DNA from: Neobacillus niacini NBRC 15566
Lineage (GTDB): Bacteria > Bacillota > Bacilli > Bacillales > Cytobacillaceae
DNA length: 48,757 nucleotides
Reading direction: 5' to 3'
Assembly (NCBI RefSeq): GCF_001591505.1
Contig: NZ_BCVA01000045.1
Coordinates: 1-48,757 of the forward strand
Of this stretch, positions 8,057 through 16,228 are shown piece after piece; position 1 is the first letter of the stretch, and every line of letters begins with the position of its first letter. Made by a program: the position numbers and the translations under genes. Under the pieces are notes generated by a model. The model ran no database searches. It saw only the letters and a program-made list of their open reading frames with translations, and was not told the origin of the DNA.

Positions 8057-10027
8057 ATGGCGATTAAAGCAAACACCATCACCTTAGGTGATTTATTTGG
8101 AATGAACCCTGAAAATGACAACTTTCTACAAGCTCACCGAATGTTTATATCAAGCGCGGATGCCTGGGGAGCTTTAATTAAAGATTTAATTTTAGCTCTA
8201 GGAATTGAAAGAGCCAAACGCTTTCTATTACGGTATGGCTATCAATGCGGAAGGCATGAAGCTTTAATGCTGAAGGAAATGTTTAATTGGGAGAATATTA
8301 GAGAATGGATTATGGGCGGGGTTACCATGCATGGCCTTTCTGGACGAACAACATCCGTTCCGGTTAACGTTCATATTGACGTTGAAAACCAGGAATTTGA
8401 GGCGGAAGGATATTGGAATAATTCTTATGAGGCCCAACAATATTTGCAGCACTTCCCAACACACTCAGAACCTGTTTGCTACTTTCTTGAAGGATATGCA
8501 AGCGGTTACTGTAGTACCTCCCTGGGCAAAAAAGTGGTTTTTAAAGAAGTCGAATGTATCGGTAAAGGTGATCCACATTGTCATTTTATTGGAAAAACAC
8601 TTGATCTATGGGGAGATGAAATTTCACCTGAGTTAGTTGATTATGCACGAGAAGACATTGGGGACGAACTAGATCAAGCACATAAACGAATTGAAAAACA
8701 AAGTGAAATTTTAAAACGTGGGAATTTATTAAGTAATCAATTGACACAAATTGTCCTACAGGAAAAAGGACTAGACTCAATTGCCCAGACACTTGGACGA
8801 AGTTTAAAATGTGGAATCGTTATCTCCAACAAAGATTTTGAACCCCTTTCACAATATGGGGATGTATTTGAATATTCCTTAAAAAGGATTATTGAAAAAA
8901 AGGAAAACCTTGACCCATCAGATCAAAAGAAAATAATCGAAATGATCCATCATCGAACTACCATTCAACTCAATACTTTAGATAAACAAGGATTTTTCCA
9001 TTATCCTTTAATCACTCCAATCATCGTGCGAAACCATGTATATGGTTATATTTCGATTATAAAAAACTCGAAAGAAATGGACGAACTCGAGTCATCTTTT
9101 ATCGAGCGGGCAGCCAATATTTGTGCACTTCATATTCTAAATGAAAAAACAGCCATTGATACGGAACTAAAAATGAAAGGAGAATTATTAGACGAGGTTC
9201 TGCTGCAGCCAAAGTTAGATTCTAACATTACGAAAAAAATTTCTTTTCTAGGCTATAACCTCAACAAACCTCATTATGTGTTTATTTTTCGTTTACAAAA
9301 TCCGTCCTTTGATTTTCAAAAGGATGAATTAGTACATGATGAAAAGGAAGTGATTATGAATGTCCTTAGAAAATATTCAGCTAATGCAGGAGAAAATATA
9401 CTAATCTCGAACTCTTTTGGACAGGTTCAAACCCTTATTTCCGAAGATTTATTGAAGACTAACAATTGGAGCGAAAAGGAATTAGGGACATCTATATTAA
9501 AAGAAGTGAAAAAGGAATTTCCTTCATCACAACTAATCATTGGAATCAGCAACATATGTTTGAATATAAATGGTGTTCACGAAGGTTACAAACAAGCGAA
9601 AAAAGCGTTAGAAATTGGCCAAATCAACAATGAGAACCAACACGTGTTCCAATTCTCAGCCATTGGACCTATCTCCATTTTATTAGATGCAAGAAATCCA
9701 CAGGAATTGGAGGCCTATGCCGATCATATTTTAGGTGCCATCTATCAATATGATATTCAGAAATCTGCAGAACTATTAAAAACTCTTTATTTCTATTTAA
9801 ATAATGAATGCAATTTGCATAAAACAGCCCGCTTCCTGAATTTATCAATTGGAGGGATGCGTTACCGACTTGCAAATTTAAAGGAACGATTTAACATTGA
9901 TATGATGAATTCAACAACGCGTCGTGAGGTTCAAATGGCCTTAGACATATATACAGCATTTGGCAAACTGTCTACCCTCCTTTTCAACCAAGAGGTAGCT
10001 GGTATAGAATATCAAGATTTACGATAA
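8057..10027 (+). CDS. XylR_N/V4R aromatic-sensor regulator with PucR-type HTH
   Basis: This 656-residue regulator joins an XylR_N sensor (about 10-105) and a V4R domain (about 110-180) to a long middle region. It ends in a PucR-type helix-turn-helix (about 570-620, LNLSIGGMRYRLANLKE). The sigma-54 AAA+ module normally fused to this sensor in XylR, DmpR and MopR is absent. By spacing, the MopR zinc ligands Cys155/Glu178/Cys181/Cys189 correspond to Cys141, Glu164, Cys167 and Cys175. The MopR phenol-contacting His106 and Trp134 correspond to His92 and Trp120. This predicts a sensor of phenol-like aromatics. It diverges from the catechol operon, which is its likely target, and ends at a strong terminator. 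A paralogue lies at 37517-39340. Confidence 0.88.
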   Translation: MAIKANTITLGDLFGMNPENDNFLQAHRMFISSADAWGALIKDLILALGIERAKRFLLRYGYQCGRHEALMLKEMFNWENIREWIMGGVTMHGLSGRTTSVPVNVHIDVENQEFEAEGYWNNSYEAQQYLQHFPTHSEPVCYFLEGYASGYCSTSLGKKVVFKEVECIGKGDPHCHFIGKTLDLWGDEISPELVDYAREDIGDELDQAHKRIEKQSEILKRGNLLSNQLTQIVLQEKGLDSIAQTLGRSLKCGIVISNKDFEPLSQYGDVFEYSLKRIIEKKENLDPSDQKKIIEMIHHRTTIQLNTLDKQGFFHYPLITPIIVRNHVYGYISIIKNSKEMDELESSFIERAANICALHILNEKTAIDTELKMKGELLDEVLLQPKLDSNITKKISFLGYNLNKPHYVFIFRLQNPSFDFQKDELVHDEKEVIMNVLRKYSANAGENILISNSFGQVQTLISEDLLKTNNWSEKELGTSILKEVKKEFPSSQLIIGISNICLNINGVHEGYKQAKKALEIGQINNENQHVFQFSAIGPISILLDARNPQELEAYADHILGAIYQYDIQKSAELLKTLYFYLNNECNLHKTARFLNLSIGGMRYRLANLKERFNIDMMNSTTRREVQMALDIYTAFGKLSTLLFNQEVAGIEYQDLR

Positions 10028-10032
10028 ATAAA

Positions 10033-10066
10033 GAGACTGTCCTAATTTAAATTGGACAGTCCCTTT
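10033..10066 (+). terminator. intrinsic terminator after the first regulator
   Basis: The arms GACTGTCC (10035-10042) and GGACAGTC (10054-10061) enclose an AT-rich, partly self-complementary loop and are followed by a T-rich run. It begins a few bases after the regulator stop. The same GGACTGTCCCTTT-type sequence recurs in a hairpin at 47842-47878. Confidence 0.8.
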
Positions 10067-10069
10067 CAT

Positions 10070-10248
10070 TTTTCACCATAACTTAGATACATCCTGATCT
10101 CATTACAACCCCAATCCATTGATAATAGGATAGAAACCGCCCACCTCCGACACCAACACCTTGTATTAATCTCATTAAAACAAGCAGGATAGGAGCCCAT
10201 ATCCAATCGAGCCAATTCATAGGTTGGAATGAATCCTTGCTTTTTCAT
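10070..10248 (-). pseudogene. fragment of an MFS transporter gene
   Basis: On the minus strand, one frame reads WAPILLVLMRLIQGVGVGGG and a neighbouring frame continues as WAVSILLSMDWG with NEIRMYLS. Together these reproduce the conserved helix and the GxGxGGEWGGAxLLxxE region of metabolite/proton symporters of the major facilitator superfamily. A frameshift separates the two halves, and only about 50 codons survive of some 430. It may be what is left of an aromatic-acid permease of the neighbouring operon. The rest of the gene is not visible on either side. Confidence 0.5.
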
Positions 10249-10327
10249 TCATATGTTTTTCATAAAATAATTTGACTAGTTGTACGAATCGTATAGAAAA
10301 ATGAAAAATAATAGACCAGTCCATACA

Positions 10328-10356
10328 TTGTTTACTAAAATGACCTAACGTATAAT
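10328..10356 (+). promoter_or_regulatory. candidate sigma-A promoter of the penicillin acylase gene
   Basis: A perfect -10 box TATAAT (10351-10356) is separated by 17 bases from TTGTTT (10328-10333), which matches the first three -35 positions. Transcription would begin near 10363. This gives a leader of about 95 bases that contains the hairpin described at 10407. Confidence 0.6.
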
Positions 10357-10406
10357 CCATAAGGTGAACCAAAACTTCAGAAAATTTAGAATTAACGGTT
10401 CGAGAA

Positions 10407-10435
10407 GGCTAAGAGATGATCTTAGCCCATTTTTT
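10407..10435 (+). terminator. terminator-like hairpin in the penicillin acylase leader
   Basis: The arms GGCTAAGA (10407-10414) and TCTTAGCC (10420-10427) form a perfect 8-bp stem with loop GATGA, followed by CA and six T residues. It has the form of an intrinsic terminator, yet lies just ahead of the ribosome binding site (10446-10453) and downstream of the candidate promoter. GAACC (10376-10380) and GGTTC (10398-10402) can pair upstream of it. This may be attenuation control, or a terminator for read-through with a promoter that was misplaced here. Confidence 0.6.
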
Positions 10436-10458
10436 AATCCATTTTGAAAGGAGAAAAG

Positions 10459-12882
10459 ATGAAAATGCACAAAAAAGGATTAACGTTATTTTTAACCTTT
10501 GTTCTGTTGTTAACCTCCATTACTCCGGTAATGGCGGATTCACAGAAAAAAGGAACAGTCAAAATTGTCCGCGACAATTATGGTGTCCCGCATATTTATG
10601 CCAATAATAACGAGGACTTGTATTTTACCTATGGGTATGTAATGGCTGAGGATCGGTTGTTTCAGCTGGAAACGTTTCGTCGGGGGAATAACGGAACAGT
10701 AGCAGAAGTATTTGGGGAAAAGTTTTTACCAAGAGATCAACAAATGAGAAGAGATGGCTACACAGATCAAGAGGTCCAAAAGATGATTACAAAAATGGAT
10801 GGATTCTCAAAAAAGGTCATCCGTAACTTCGCAGCAGGTATCTCTTTGTATGTAGAAGAAGCATTGAAAGATCCAGATGAGAAGCTGTCAAAAGAATTCC
10901 ATGATTACAAGGTAACACCTAAGGCTTGGACAGAAGTGGATGTATTAAGGTTGTTCATGTCCTCTATGGGGGTATTTATGGATTCAGAACAGGAAATCCA
11001 AAATGCTAAGATTTTAGCTCAATTGGAAAAACAATATGGCCCTGAAGCAGCGAAAAAAATGTTTGACGATATTTTTTGGGAAAATGACCCTGCCTCACCT
11101 AGTACACTGCCGGATGATGGAGCTGTCAATCCTGTTAAAAAGGATACAAAAAAGACTGCCAATCAGCAGTTTCCGGGGATTGAAAGAGCATCTGAAACAG
11201 TAACAGAGAAGCACAATGATTTCGTTGGAGCCTCAGAGGAGTTAGGACTTCCGTTGAAAATTGGCAGCAACGCGGTTGTGATTGGTCCTGAAAAGTCAGC
11301 TACTGGCAATGCTTTGCTGATGGGTGGACCACAGTATAATTTCTCGGCCCCAGGTTCAGTGTATGAAGTAGGCTTACATGCTCCAGGAATTGATATTGAA
11401 GGTTCCGGGCTGATCGGACTACCGATTATCATGTTTGGTACGAAAGAAAACTATGCTTTTACCTCCACCTATGGAGTTGGGAACTTAGTTGATATATTCG
11501 TAGAAACATTAAACCCAGAAAATTCATATCAATACTTATATAAGGGTAAATGGCTGGATATGGAAAAGAAAGTCGAAACCTTTACGTATAAGGACAACAA
11601 TGGTGAACGTAAAGAAGTGACTAAAGAATTTTACAGCACGGTTCATGGTCCTATAACGTTATTTGATAAAGAAAATAACACTGCCTATAGTAAGTCATGG
11701 TCATTCCGTGGAACAGAAGCACAAAGCTGGTCCGCCTATTTAGAGTCGAACTGGGCTGATACTATTAAAGAGTTTCATAAACAAGCACAAGAAATGACGA
11801 TGAGCATCAACTGGTACTATGCAGACAAGGAAGGAAATATCGGTCATTTTTATACAGGAAAATATCCAATTCGTGATGAACGAGTAGATGTAAGACTTCC
11901 AACTCCAGGTACAGGCGAATATGAGTGGAAAGGATTCATCAATCCAAAAGATCACCCCTATGCCATTAATCCGAAAACCGGCTATATCGTTAACTGGAAT
12001 AACAGACCTGCTTCAAATTGGACGAATGGAGAGTTAAGCTTTATGTGGGGTGAAGATCACCGCGTACAGCAGTTTATCGATTTAGTCAACGCTAAGGACA
12101 AGTTAACAGTAGACGATATTGATGATATAAACTATCATGCAAGCTATGTTAACTTAAGAACAAAATGGTTTAAACCGATGCTGATGGAAGCTTTGGAAAA
12201 AACAAATGATCCAAGATATCAGGAAATGTATGAAGCCCTTCAGGATTGGAACAATCTAAACGAAGATAACAATAAAGATGGTATGTATGACAGCTCAGGA
12301 TTAACGATTTTTGAAGCATGGTGGCCGATTGTCGTGGATAATCTTTACAAAGCTCAGCTTGGGGATGCTTATCCTTCGTTAAAAGGGATCATCGATCATC
12401 GTTATGGGTCAAGTCTTACGTTAAGAGCTTTGGGAGGAAGTAACGGTCCGCTCAAAACAAATTATCAATGGCTGAATGAAGACACTGACCGATTTTTGCT
12501 TACAGCATTAGATCAAGCGCTTGAAAAGCTCGAGGAAGAGCATGGAACAGATGTAAGTACCTGGTTGAAACCGGCCCGGATGATGGTATTTACTAATACT
12601 TCATTAATCGGCCTTCCGCAATACGGATCCGAAACAAAATTACTCGAAGCAAACCGCGGCAGTGAGAACCATTATATCGAACTAACCAAAAATGGCCCTA
12701 ATGGAGTCAATGTAAATCCTCCAGGTCAGATTGGTTTTATCAAAAAGGACGGTACAATGCATACACATTATGAAGATCAAATCGAGCTGTTTGCAAATTG
12801 GGAATATAAACCTGTCTTGTTTACAGAGCAGGATGTGGAAAAATACGCTGTGAGTACTAAAGTACTTAAAATTAAAAAATAG
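10459..12882 (+). CDS. pac: penicillin G acylase family protein (secreted Ntn hydrolase)
   Basis: This 807-residue precursor closely resembles Bacillus megaterium penicillin G acylase, as judged from memory of that sequence. A signal peptide covers residues 1-26 (a KMHKKG basic start, a hydrophobic core, and cleavage after PVMA). The alpha chain carries VRDNYGVPHIYA and GYVMAEDRLFQLE. A spacer peptide follows, and the autocatalytic nucleophile is Ser270 in LKIGSNAV, which becomes the beta-chain N-terminus. The oxyanion region NWNNRP and the SENHYIE segment are present. The enzyme is exported and hydrolyses phenylacetyl-type amides. ATG 10459 follows AAAGGAGAAAAG; a TTG five codons earlier is unlikely. 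Its place among aromatic operons suggests scavenging of N-acyl aromatic compounds. A terminator follows. Confidence 0.93.
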   Translation: MKMHKKGLTLFLTFVLLLTSITPVMADSQKKGTVKIVRDNYGVPHIYANNNEDLYFTYGYVMAEDRLFQLETFRRGNNGTVAEVFGEKFLPRDQQMRRDGYTDQEVQKMITKMDGFSKKVIRNFAAGISLYVEEALKDPDEKLSKEFHDYKVTPKAWTEVDVLRLFMSSMGVFMDSEQEIQNAKILAQLEKQYGPEAAKKMFDDIFWENDPASPSTLPDDGAVNPVKKDTKKTANQQFPGIERASETVTEKHNDFVGASEELGLPLKIGSNAVVIGPEKSATGNALLMGGPQYNFSAPGSVYEVGLHAPGIDIEGSGLIGLPIIMFGTKENYAFTSTYGVGNLVDIFVETLNPENSYQYLYKGKWLDMEKKVETFTYKDNNGERKEVTKEFYSTVHGPITLFDKENNTAYSKSWSFRGTEAQSWSAYLESNWADTIKEFHKQAQEMTMSINWYYADKEGNIGHFYTGKYPIRDERVDVRLPTPGTGEYEWKGFINPKDHPYAINPKTGYIVNWNNRPASNWTNGELSFMWGEDHRVQQFIDLVNAKDKLTVDDIDDINYHASYVNLRTKWFKPMLMEALEKTNDPRYQEMYEALQDWNNLNEDNNKDGMYDSSGLTIFEAWWPIVVDNLYKAQLGDAYPSLKGIIDHRYGSSLTLRALGGSNGPLKTNYQWLNEDTDRFLLTALDQALEKLEEEHGTDVSTWLKPARMMVFTNTSLIGLPQYGSETKLLEANRGSENHYIELTKNGPNGVNVNPPGQIGFIKKDGTMHTHYEDQIELFANWEYKPVLFTEQDVEKYAVSTKVLKIKK

Positions 12883-12893
12883 AGCGATATGAA

Positions 12894-12921
12894 AACACAG
12901 GATCCCATCCTGTGTTTTTTC
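12894..12921 (+). terminator. intrinsic terminator after penicillin acylase
   Basis: The perfect stem AACACAGGAT / ATCCTGTGTT around loop CCC is followed by a T run. It lies 11 bases after the stop codon and separates this gene from the convergent minus-strand gene at 12938. Confidence 0.88.
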
Positions 12922-12937
12922 GCGATAACCATCTTAT

Positions 12938-13603
12938 TCATCCTTCTTTATGAAACGTTTGAATCAATTTTTTGTCATATTTTAACTTGATAAATAGTTT
13001 TTCTACTTTAGGATAAAAAAAGGCAACAATAGGTCCCAGAGAAACAACCATAATGAACGTTCCAATGCCGACGGGCCCGCTGAAAAGGAAGCCGAGCGTG
13101 ACGACTGCCAGTGAAAATAATGTCCTTGAGGTAGAACGGCTCATCTTCCAAATTTCCTCAAGAAGAAGTATCATTCCGTCCGGCGGTGCAGGCGAAAATT
13201 TTGCTTGTAAATAAAGCGATACGCCTAAGCCAATGAATAGTAACCCAAAACAAAGGAACAAAATTTTACCGGGTAATTGTTCGGGAATATAAACTAGTTC
13301 CGTGACATAAAGCCACATATCAATACTTAAGCCGGTCAAAAAGGATGTTAAAAAGGCCAGGATATCGGGTCTGTTTCGGCGCACAATGGCCATAATCGTG
13401 ACCAATATGGCACCAATAATAAACTCCCAGCTGCCTACAGTTAGACCAATTGTTTGCTGAAGACCGACCTGTAATGAAGGCATTGGAGCAGCTCCAAGCT
13501 GGGAATTTACTGAGCAGCTGATCCCGAAGGAAAGCAGCAGAATGCCAATCATATAGAAGGCAAAGCGAATTCGAATGTTTACGTTAACAACCAATGACAT
13601 CAC
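12938..13603 (-). CDS. YczE/YitT-like integral membrane protein
   Basis: This protein of about 220 residues has roughly five hydrophobic segments and the YczE-type pattern FGISCSVNSQLGAAP near the first helix and SPAPPDGMILLLEE in the middle. The family is widespread in Firmicutes and may transport a small molecule, but no substrate is established. The frame opens with GTG-ATG at 13603. The ribosome binding site AAGGAG lies only two bases before that ATG, so TTG at 13594 (eight bases away) is the better start. It is convergent with the penicillin acylase. Nothing in the sequence ties it to aromatic metabolism. Confidence 0.75.
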   Translation of the reverse strand: MMSLVVNVNIRIRFAFYMIGILLLSFGISCSVNSQLGAAPMPSLQVGLQQTIGLTVGSWEFIIGAILVTIMAIVRRNRPDILAFLTSFLTGLSIDMWLYVTELVYIPEQLPGKILFLCFGLLFIGLGVSLYLQAKFSPAPPDGMILLLEEIWKMSRSTSRTLFSLAVVTLGFLFSGPVGIGTFIMVVSLGPIVAFFYPKVEKLFIKLKYDKKLIQTFHKEG

Positions 13604-13639
13604 TCCTTATAGCAAGTTCATTTTAAAAAAAGAGACGTA

Positions 13640-13678
13640 ACAAAAAAACTTCTATTTTTTAAAGATAAAATAGAAGTT
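13640..13678 (-). terminator. minus-strand intrinsic terminator upstream of the YczE-like gene
   Basis: The perfect 12-bp arms AACTTCTATTTT (13647-13658) and AAAATAGAAGTT (13667-13678) are followed, on the minus strand, by seven T residues. It would stop transcription coming from operon C before the membrane-protein gene. Confidence 0.75.
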
Positions 13679-13832
13679 ATGGATAGAAAGTAATGAAAAG
13701 TAATCATTCTTTTAAATAATGATCTCCCCCATGATTGAAAAAGGAAAAGATGTTTGTTAACTTGTCTTTATTAGAAGTTGTCAAATCAATCTTCCTCTTT
13801 CTCCTATTAATGTGTAGAATAAAATGAAAATA

Positions 13833-13852
13833 AACACTATATTAATAGTGTT
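13833..13852. promoter_or_regulatory. palindrome of the ACTAT-N4-ATAGT type, copy 1
   Basis: AACACTATATTAATAGTGTT has perfect 8-base arms around ATTA. Read on the opposite strand, the site at 18734-18753 agrees at 18 of 20 positions, and a related core is at 16163-16176. Such repetition suggests a regulator binding site. The copy lies upstream of the YczE-like gene and downstream of the oxygenase gene. Confidence 0.5.
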
Positions 13853-14091
13853 AGAAGAGTAAAATTTAGTGGTTTTAATTTCAGGAATATTCTATTATTT
13901 ATTACACCCAATGGTTAGGGACATTTCGATTACTTCCTTTCTTTTCTATATTCAGAAAGGTTAGAATCTCCACGTATGTTAGAGTATTTTCTTTGCACTC
14001 ATCCCCCACCAATAAAAGTGGGGATGAATGCTGAATGAAGTTAACAGAGTCTTATTTAGAAATGTAGGAACCCAGGTAATGATCCCCAGAA

Positions 14092-15216
14092 TTAAATGTA
14101 GCCGCGAAACGGCTGTACGCCCAGGAATACTGATCCAGCGCCGTCATACATACTTTCGTTAAGGAATGCGTGCTGGGTTACGACCATTGCATCGCGTAGA
14201 TAGCGTTGCAGTGGATGCCCGTCGTAGATTGCTGAGGTGCCAGCGAGCATGTAGGCTGTCTGCACGGCACTTGCACCTTCACGAGCAGCTTGTGCCGCTG
14301 CTAAACGCAACATGCTGGTTTGCTCAACGGAGACACCGTCACCCTTTAGGATTGATTCCCAAGCATCATCAGTGGCCTCGTAGAAGAAAGCGCGTGCCGA
14401 CCTTAGAGATGCTTCTGCCTTTGCAACGCCAACTCGCAAGTAAGCACGATCGGCCATCTTTGGTGCACCGGTGATGCTAGAACGGCCTGCCATCTGAGAA
14501 ATTTCATCAAGCGCAGCACGGGCTATGCCAAGATTGACAACCGCCAGCACCTGTGCTGCATAAGCGATAGATGGATATTGGTAGATCGGCTCATCAATAG
14601 AAGGCACTCCGCCACGGGCAAAGGTCCATTCGTCAGAGATGAAGGCGTCTTTCACCCGAAGGTCATGGCTGCCCGTTCCGCGCATCCCAATCACTTCCCA
14701 GTTCTCGACGATTTCCACATTCTCAGGCCTCAGCACCGCAGTAAGCGGCTTACCGCCTTCTCCCATGCCAATACCAACACCGAGAATGTCAGCACCCTTG
14801 CAGCCGCTCGCAAACTTCCAGAGACCGTTCACGCTCCAGCCTCCCTCGACCTTCTCTGCAGGCTGGACCGGAAATAATCCGCCTGCGAAGGCCACGTCCG
14901 GTCCATTTGCGTAAACGCATGCGAGCGTTTCACGTGGAAGGGCCGCTAGGTAGATTGCAGCAGAACCGAAGCTCGCCACCCATCCTGCAGATCCGTCAGC
15001 CTCGGAGATGGTTTCGATCAGCTTGAGGAACTCCCTAGGAGAGGAGCCATCACCGCCAAAGCAACGCGGTGCGTGAGCACGATAGACGCCCAATTGTTTA
15101 AATTGCTCGATCATGTCCCGAGGCACATGTCTCTTCGCTTCAAATTCATCTCGTCGGGCGCGGATTTCGGATAACACAATGTCAATCTGGTTTTGATTTT
15201 GCATTTTAACAGTCAT
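14092..15216 (-). CDS. acyl-CoA-dehydrogenase-fold flavin oxygenase (IifC/IacA-like)
   Basis: This 374-residue group D flavin monooxygenase has an acyl-CoA dehydrogenase fold. The substrate-side motif IGMRGTGSHDLRVKD and the C-terminal YDGHPLQRYLRDAMVVTQH are typical of two-component aromatic oxygenases, which take reduced flavin from a partner reductase. Operon order behind it (flavin reductase, hydrolase, small protein, SDR, then this gene) matches the A-B-C order of iif indole-oxidation genes. This suggests attack on an indole-like ring; the substrate is inferred. ATG 15216 follows GGGGAGGAATC. Two sampled 60-base stretches are 55% GC, against 30% and 43% in the adjacent SDR gene, so recent acquisition from a higher-GC donor is likely. 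Confidence 0.85.
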   Translation of the reverse strand: MTVKMQNQNQIDIVLSEIRARRDEFEAKRHVPRDMIEQFKQLGVYRAHAPRCFGGDGSSPREFLKLIETISEADGSAGWVASFGSAAIYLAALPRETLACVYANGPDVAFAGGLFPVQPAEKVEGGWSVNGLWKFASGCKGADILGVGIGMGEGGKPLTAVLRPENVEIVENWEVIGMRGTGSHDLRVKDAFISDEWTFARGGVPSIDEPIYQYPSIAYAAQVLAVVNLGIARAALDEISQMAGRSSITGAPKMADRAYLRVGVAKAEASLRSARAFFYEATDDAWESILKGDGVSVEQTSMLRLAAAQAAREGASAVQTAYMLAGTSAIYDGHPLQRYLRDAMVVTQHAFLNESMYDGAGSVFLGVQPFRGYI

Positions 15217-15286
15217 GATTCATTCCTCCCCATTATTATCTATCGTTTCACCTAATGATTAATTGGTTTAATTCTATAGAACACCC

Positions 15287-16042
15287 TTATCTCATAAGCC
15301 TTCCGCCATTAATGTCAAAAGTTGCTCCGGTTGTAAATCCACCACTATCAGAGGCTAATAAGGAAACTAAATCTGAAACTTCTCGCGGTTCTCCCACACG
15401 TTTAAGTGGAATGGTCTCTACCATTTGGGCTAATTTAGCTGGATCCATTTTATCCATCTCTGGTGTACGAATGGCAGCTGGAGCAACCGTATTAACAGTA
15501 ATTCCATAAGGCGCTAACGATCTAGCAAAGACTTTACTTAACGCAATTTGCCCCGCCTTAGAAGCAGAATAATGGGCACCCGAAGTTAGTGGGCCTGCCT
15601 GCCCTCCAATGGAAGACATATTGATTATTCGTCCCCATCCTCTCTCTTTCATTGCAGGAATAACAGCTTGTGAAAAAAAGAATGTGCTTTTTAAATTGAC
15701 AGATAAGACTTGATCCCATTCTTCCTCATCGATCTCTTCTATTGAAGTTTCAAAACGGATTCCTGCATTATTTACTAGAATATCGATTCTACCCCACTCG
15801 TTTAAAACCTCGTTGACAGCACTTTTAATTCCGTTAATGTAAGATACATCCAATTGGATGAACATGACTTGCTTCTGTAATTCTTCCTGTTGAAACCGCT
15901 GTCTTGTTTGTTCAAGATTCGCCTTATTTCTGATCACAAAAACGACCTTTTTTCCTTCTTTTACGAAATTTTCGGCGACAGCTAAACCCAGGCCTTTATT
16001 TGCTCCGGTAACGATTGCGACTCTTTGTTCATTCATTTGCAT
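15287..16042 (-). CDS. short-chain dehydrogenase/reductase (IifB/IacE-like position)
   Basis: This is a 251-residue classical SDR with the nucleotide motif TGANKGLG (12-19), NNAG (91-94), and catalytic Ser143 or Ser144, Tyr158 and Lys162 (YSASK). Length and the C-terminal GATFDINGG are typical of FabG-type enzymes. It lies between the small IifA/IacB-like gene and the flavin oxygenase. In iif and iac pathways an SDR in this position oxidises or reduces the hydroxylated indoline intermediate, so the same role is inferred here. ATG 16042 follows GGGGAG. A palindromic core (16163-16176) and a hairpin lie upstream, so the gene may have its own promoter. Confidence 0.82.
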   Translation of the reverse strand: MQMNEQRVAIVTGANKGLGLAVAENFVKEGKKVVFVIRNKANLEQTRQRFQQEELQKQVMFIQLDVSYINGIKSAVNEVLNEWGRIDILVNNAGIRFETSIEEIDEEEWDQVLSVNLKSTFFFSQAVIPAMKERGWGRIINMSSIGGQAGPLTSGAHYSASKAGQIALSKVFARSLAPYGITVNTVAPAAIRTPEMDKMDPAKLAQMVETIPLKRVGEPREVSDLVSLLASDSGGFTTGATFDINGGRLMR

Positions 16043-16162
16043 TGAATTTCTCCCCTATTCAAAAAATTTACAATACAATTACAATTTCCTGTATTATGGT
16101 CCGAATTTTAGCACAATATCAGTTCAACTGATAAAACGCTTTCATAATCTAATTCTATTTAT

Positions 16163-16176
16163 CACTATAATAATAG
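16163..16176. promoter_or_regulatory. palindrome of the ACTAT-N4-ATAGT type, partial copy 2
   Basis: CACTATAATAATAG matches 13 of 14 bases of the core at 13835-13848. It lies about 120 bases before the SDR start on the minus strand. The right arm is degenerate outside the core. Confidence 0.35.
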
Positions 16177-16186
16177 ACAGTACTGA

Positions 16187-16214
16187 GAAGCCCCATGTAT
16201 CCGTGTGGGGCTTC
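16187..16214 (-). other. hairpin between the small gene and the SDR gene
   Basis: GAAGCCCCA (16187-16195) pairs with TGGGGCTTC (16206-16214) to give a 9-bp GC-rich stem directly after the stop of the small protein gene. No U-tract follows on the minus strand. It may be an mRNA processing or protective element, or a weak terminator. Confidence 0.5.
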
Positions 16215-16228
16215 GCCAATTAGTCTTC

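Larger units (their letters stand above)
13604..14091. other. intergenic region with hairpins and a repeated palindrome
   Basis: No gene is seen in these 488 bases. They hold a minus-strand terminator (13640-13678, listed separately), the 8+4+8 palindrome at 13833-13852 (listed separately) and a GC-rich hairpin at about 14000-14029. The last pairs TCATCCCC-AC with GT-GGGGATGA, with one bulged C, and lies just beyond the stop of the minus-strand gene at 14092. It lacks a clear U-tract but could mark a transcript end. Confidence 0.6.

Noticed and set aside
14092..15216. Ordinary acyl-CoA dehydrogenase of beta-oxidation
   Set aside because: The MRGTGSHDL motif, the flavin reductase in the operon and the SDR/small-protein context fit a flavin-dependent oxygenase. 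No CoA-handling gene stands beside it.
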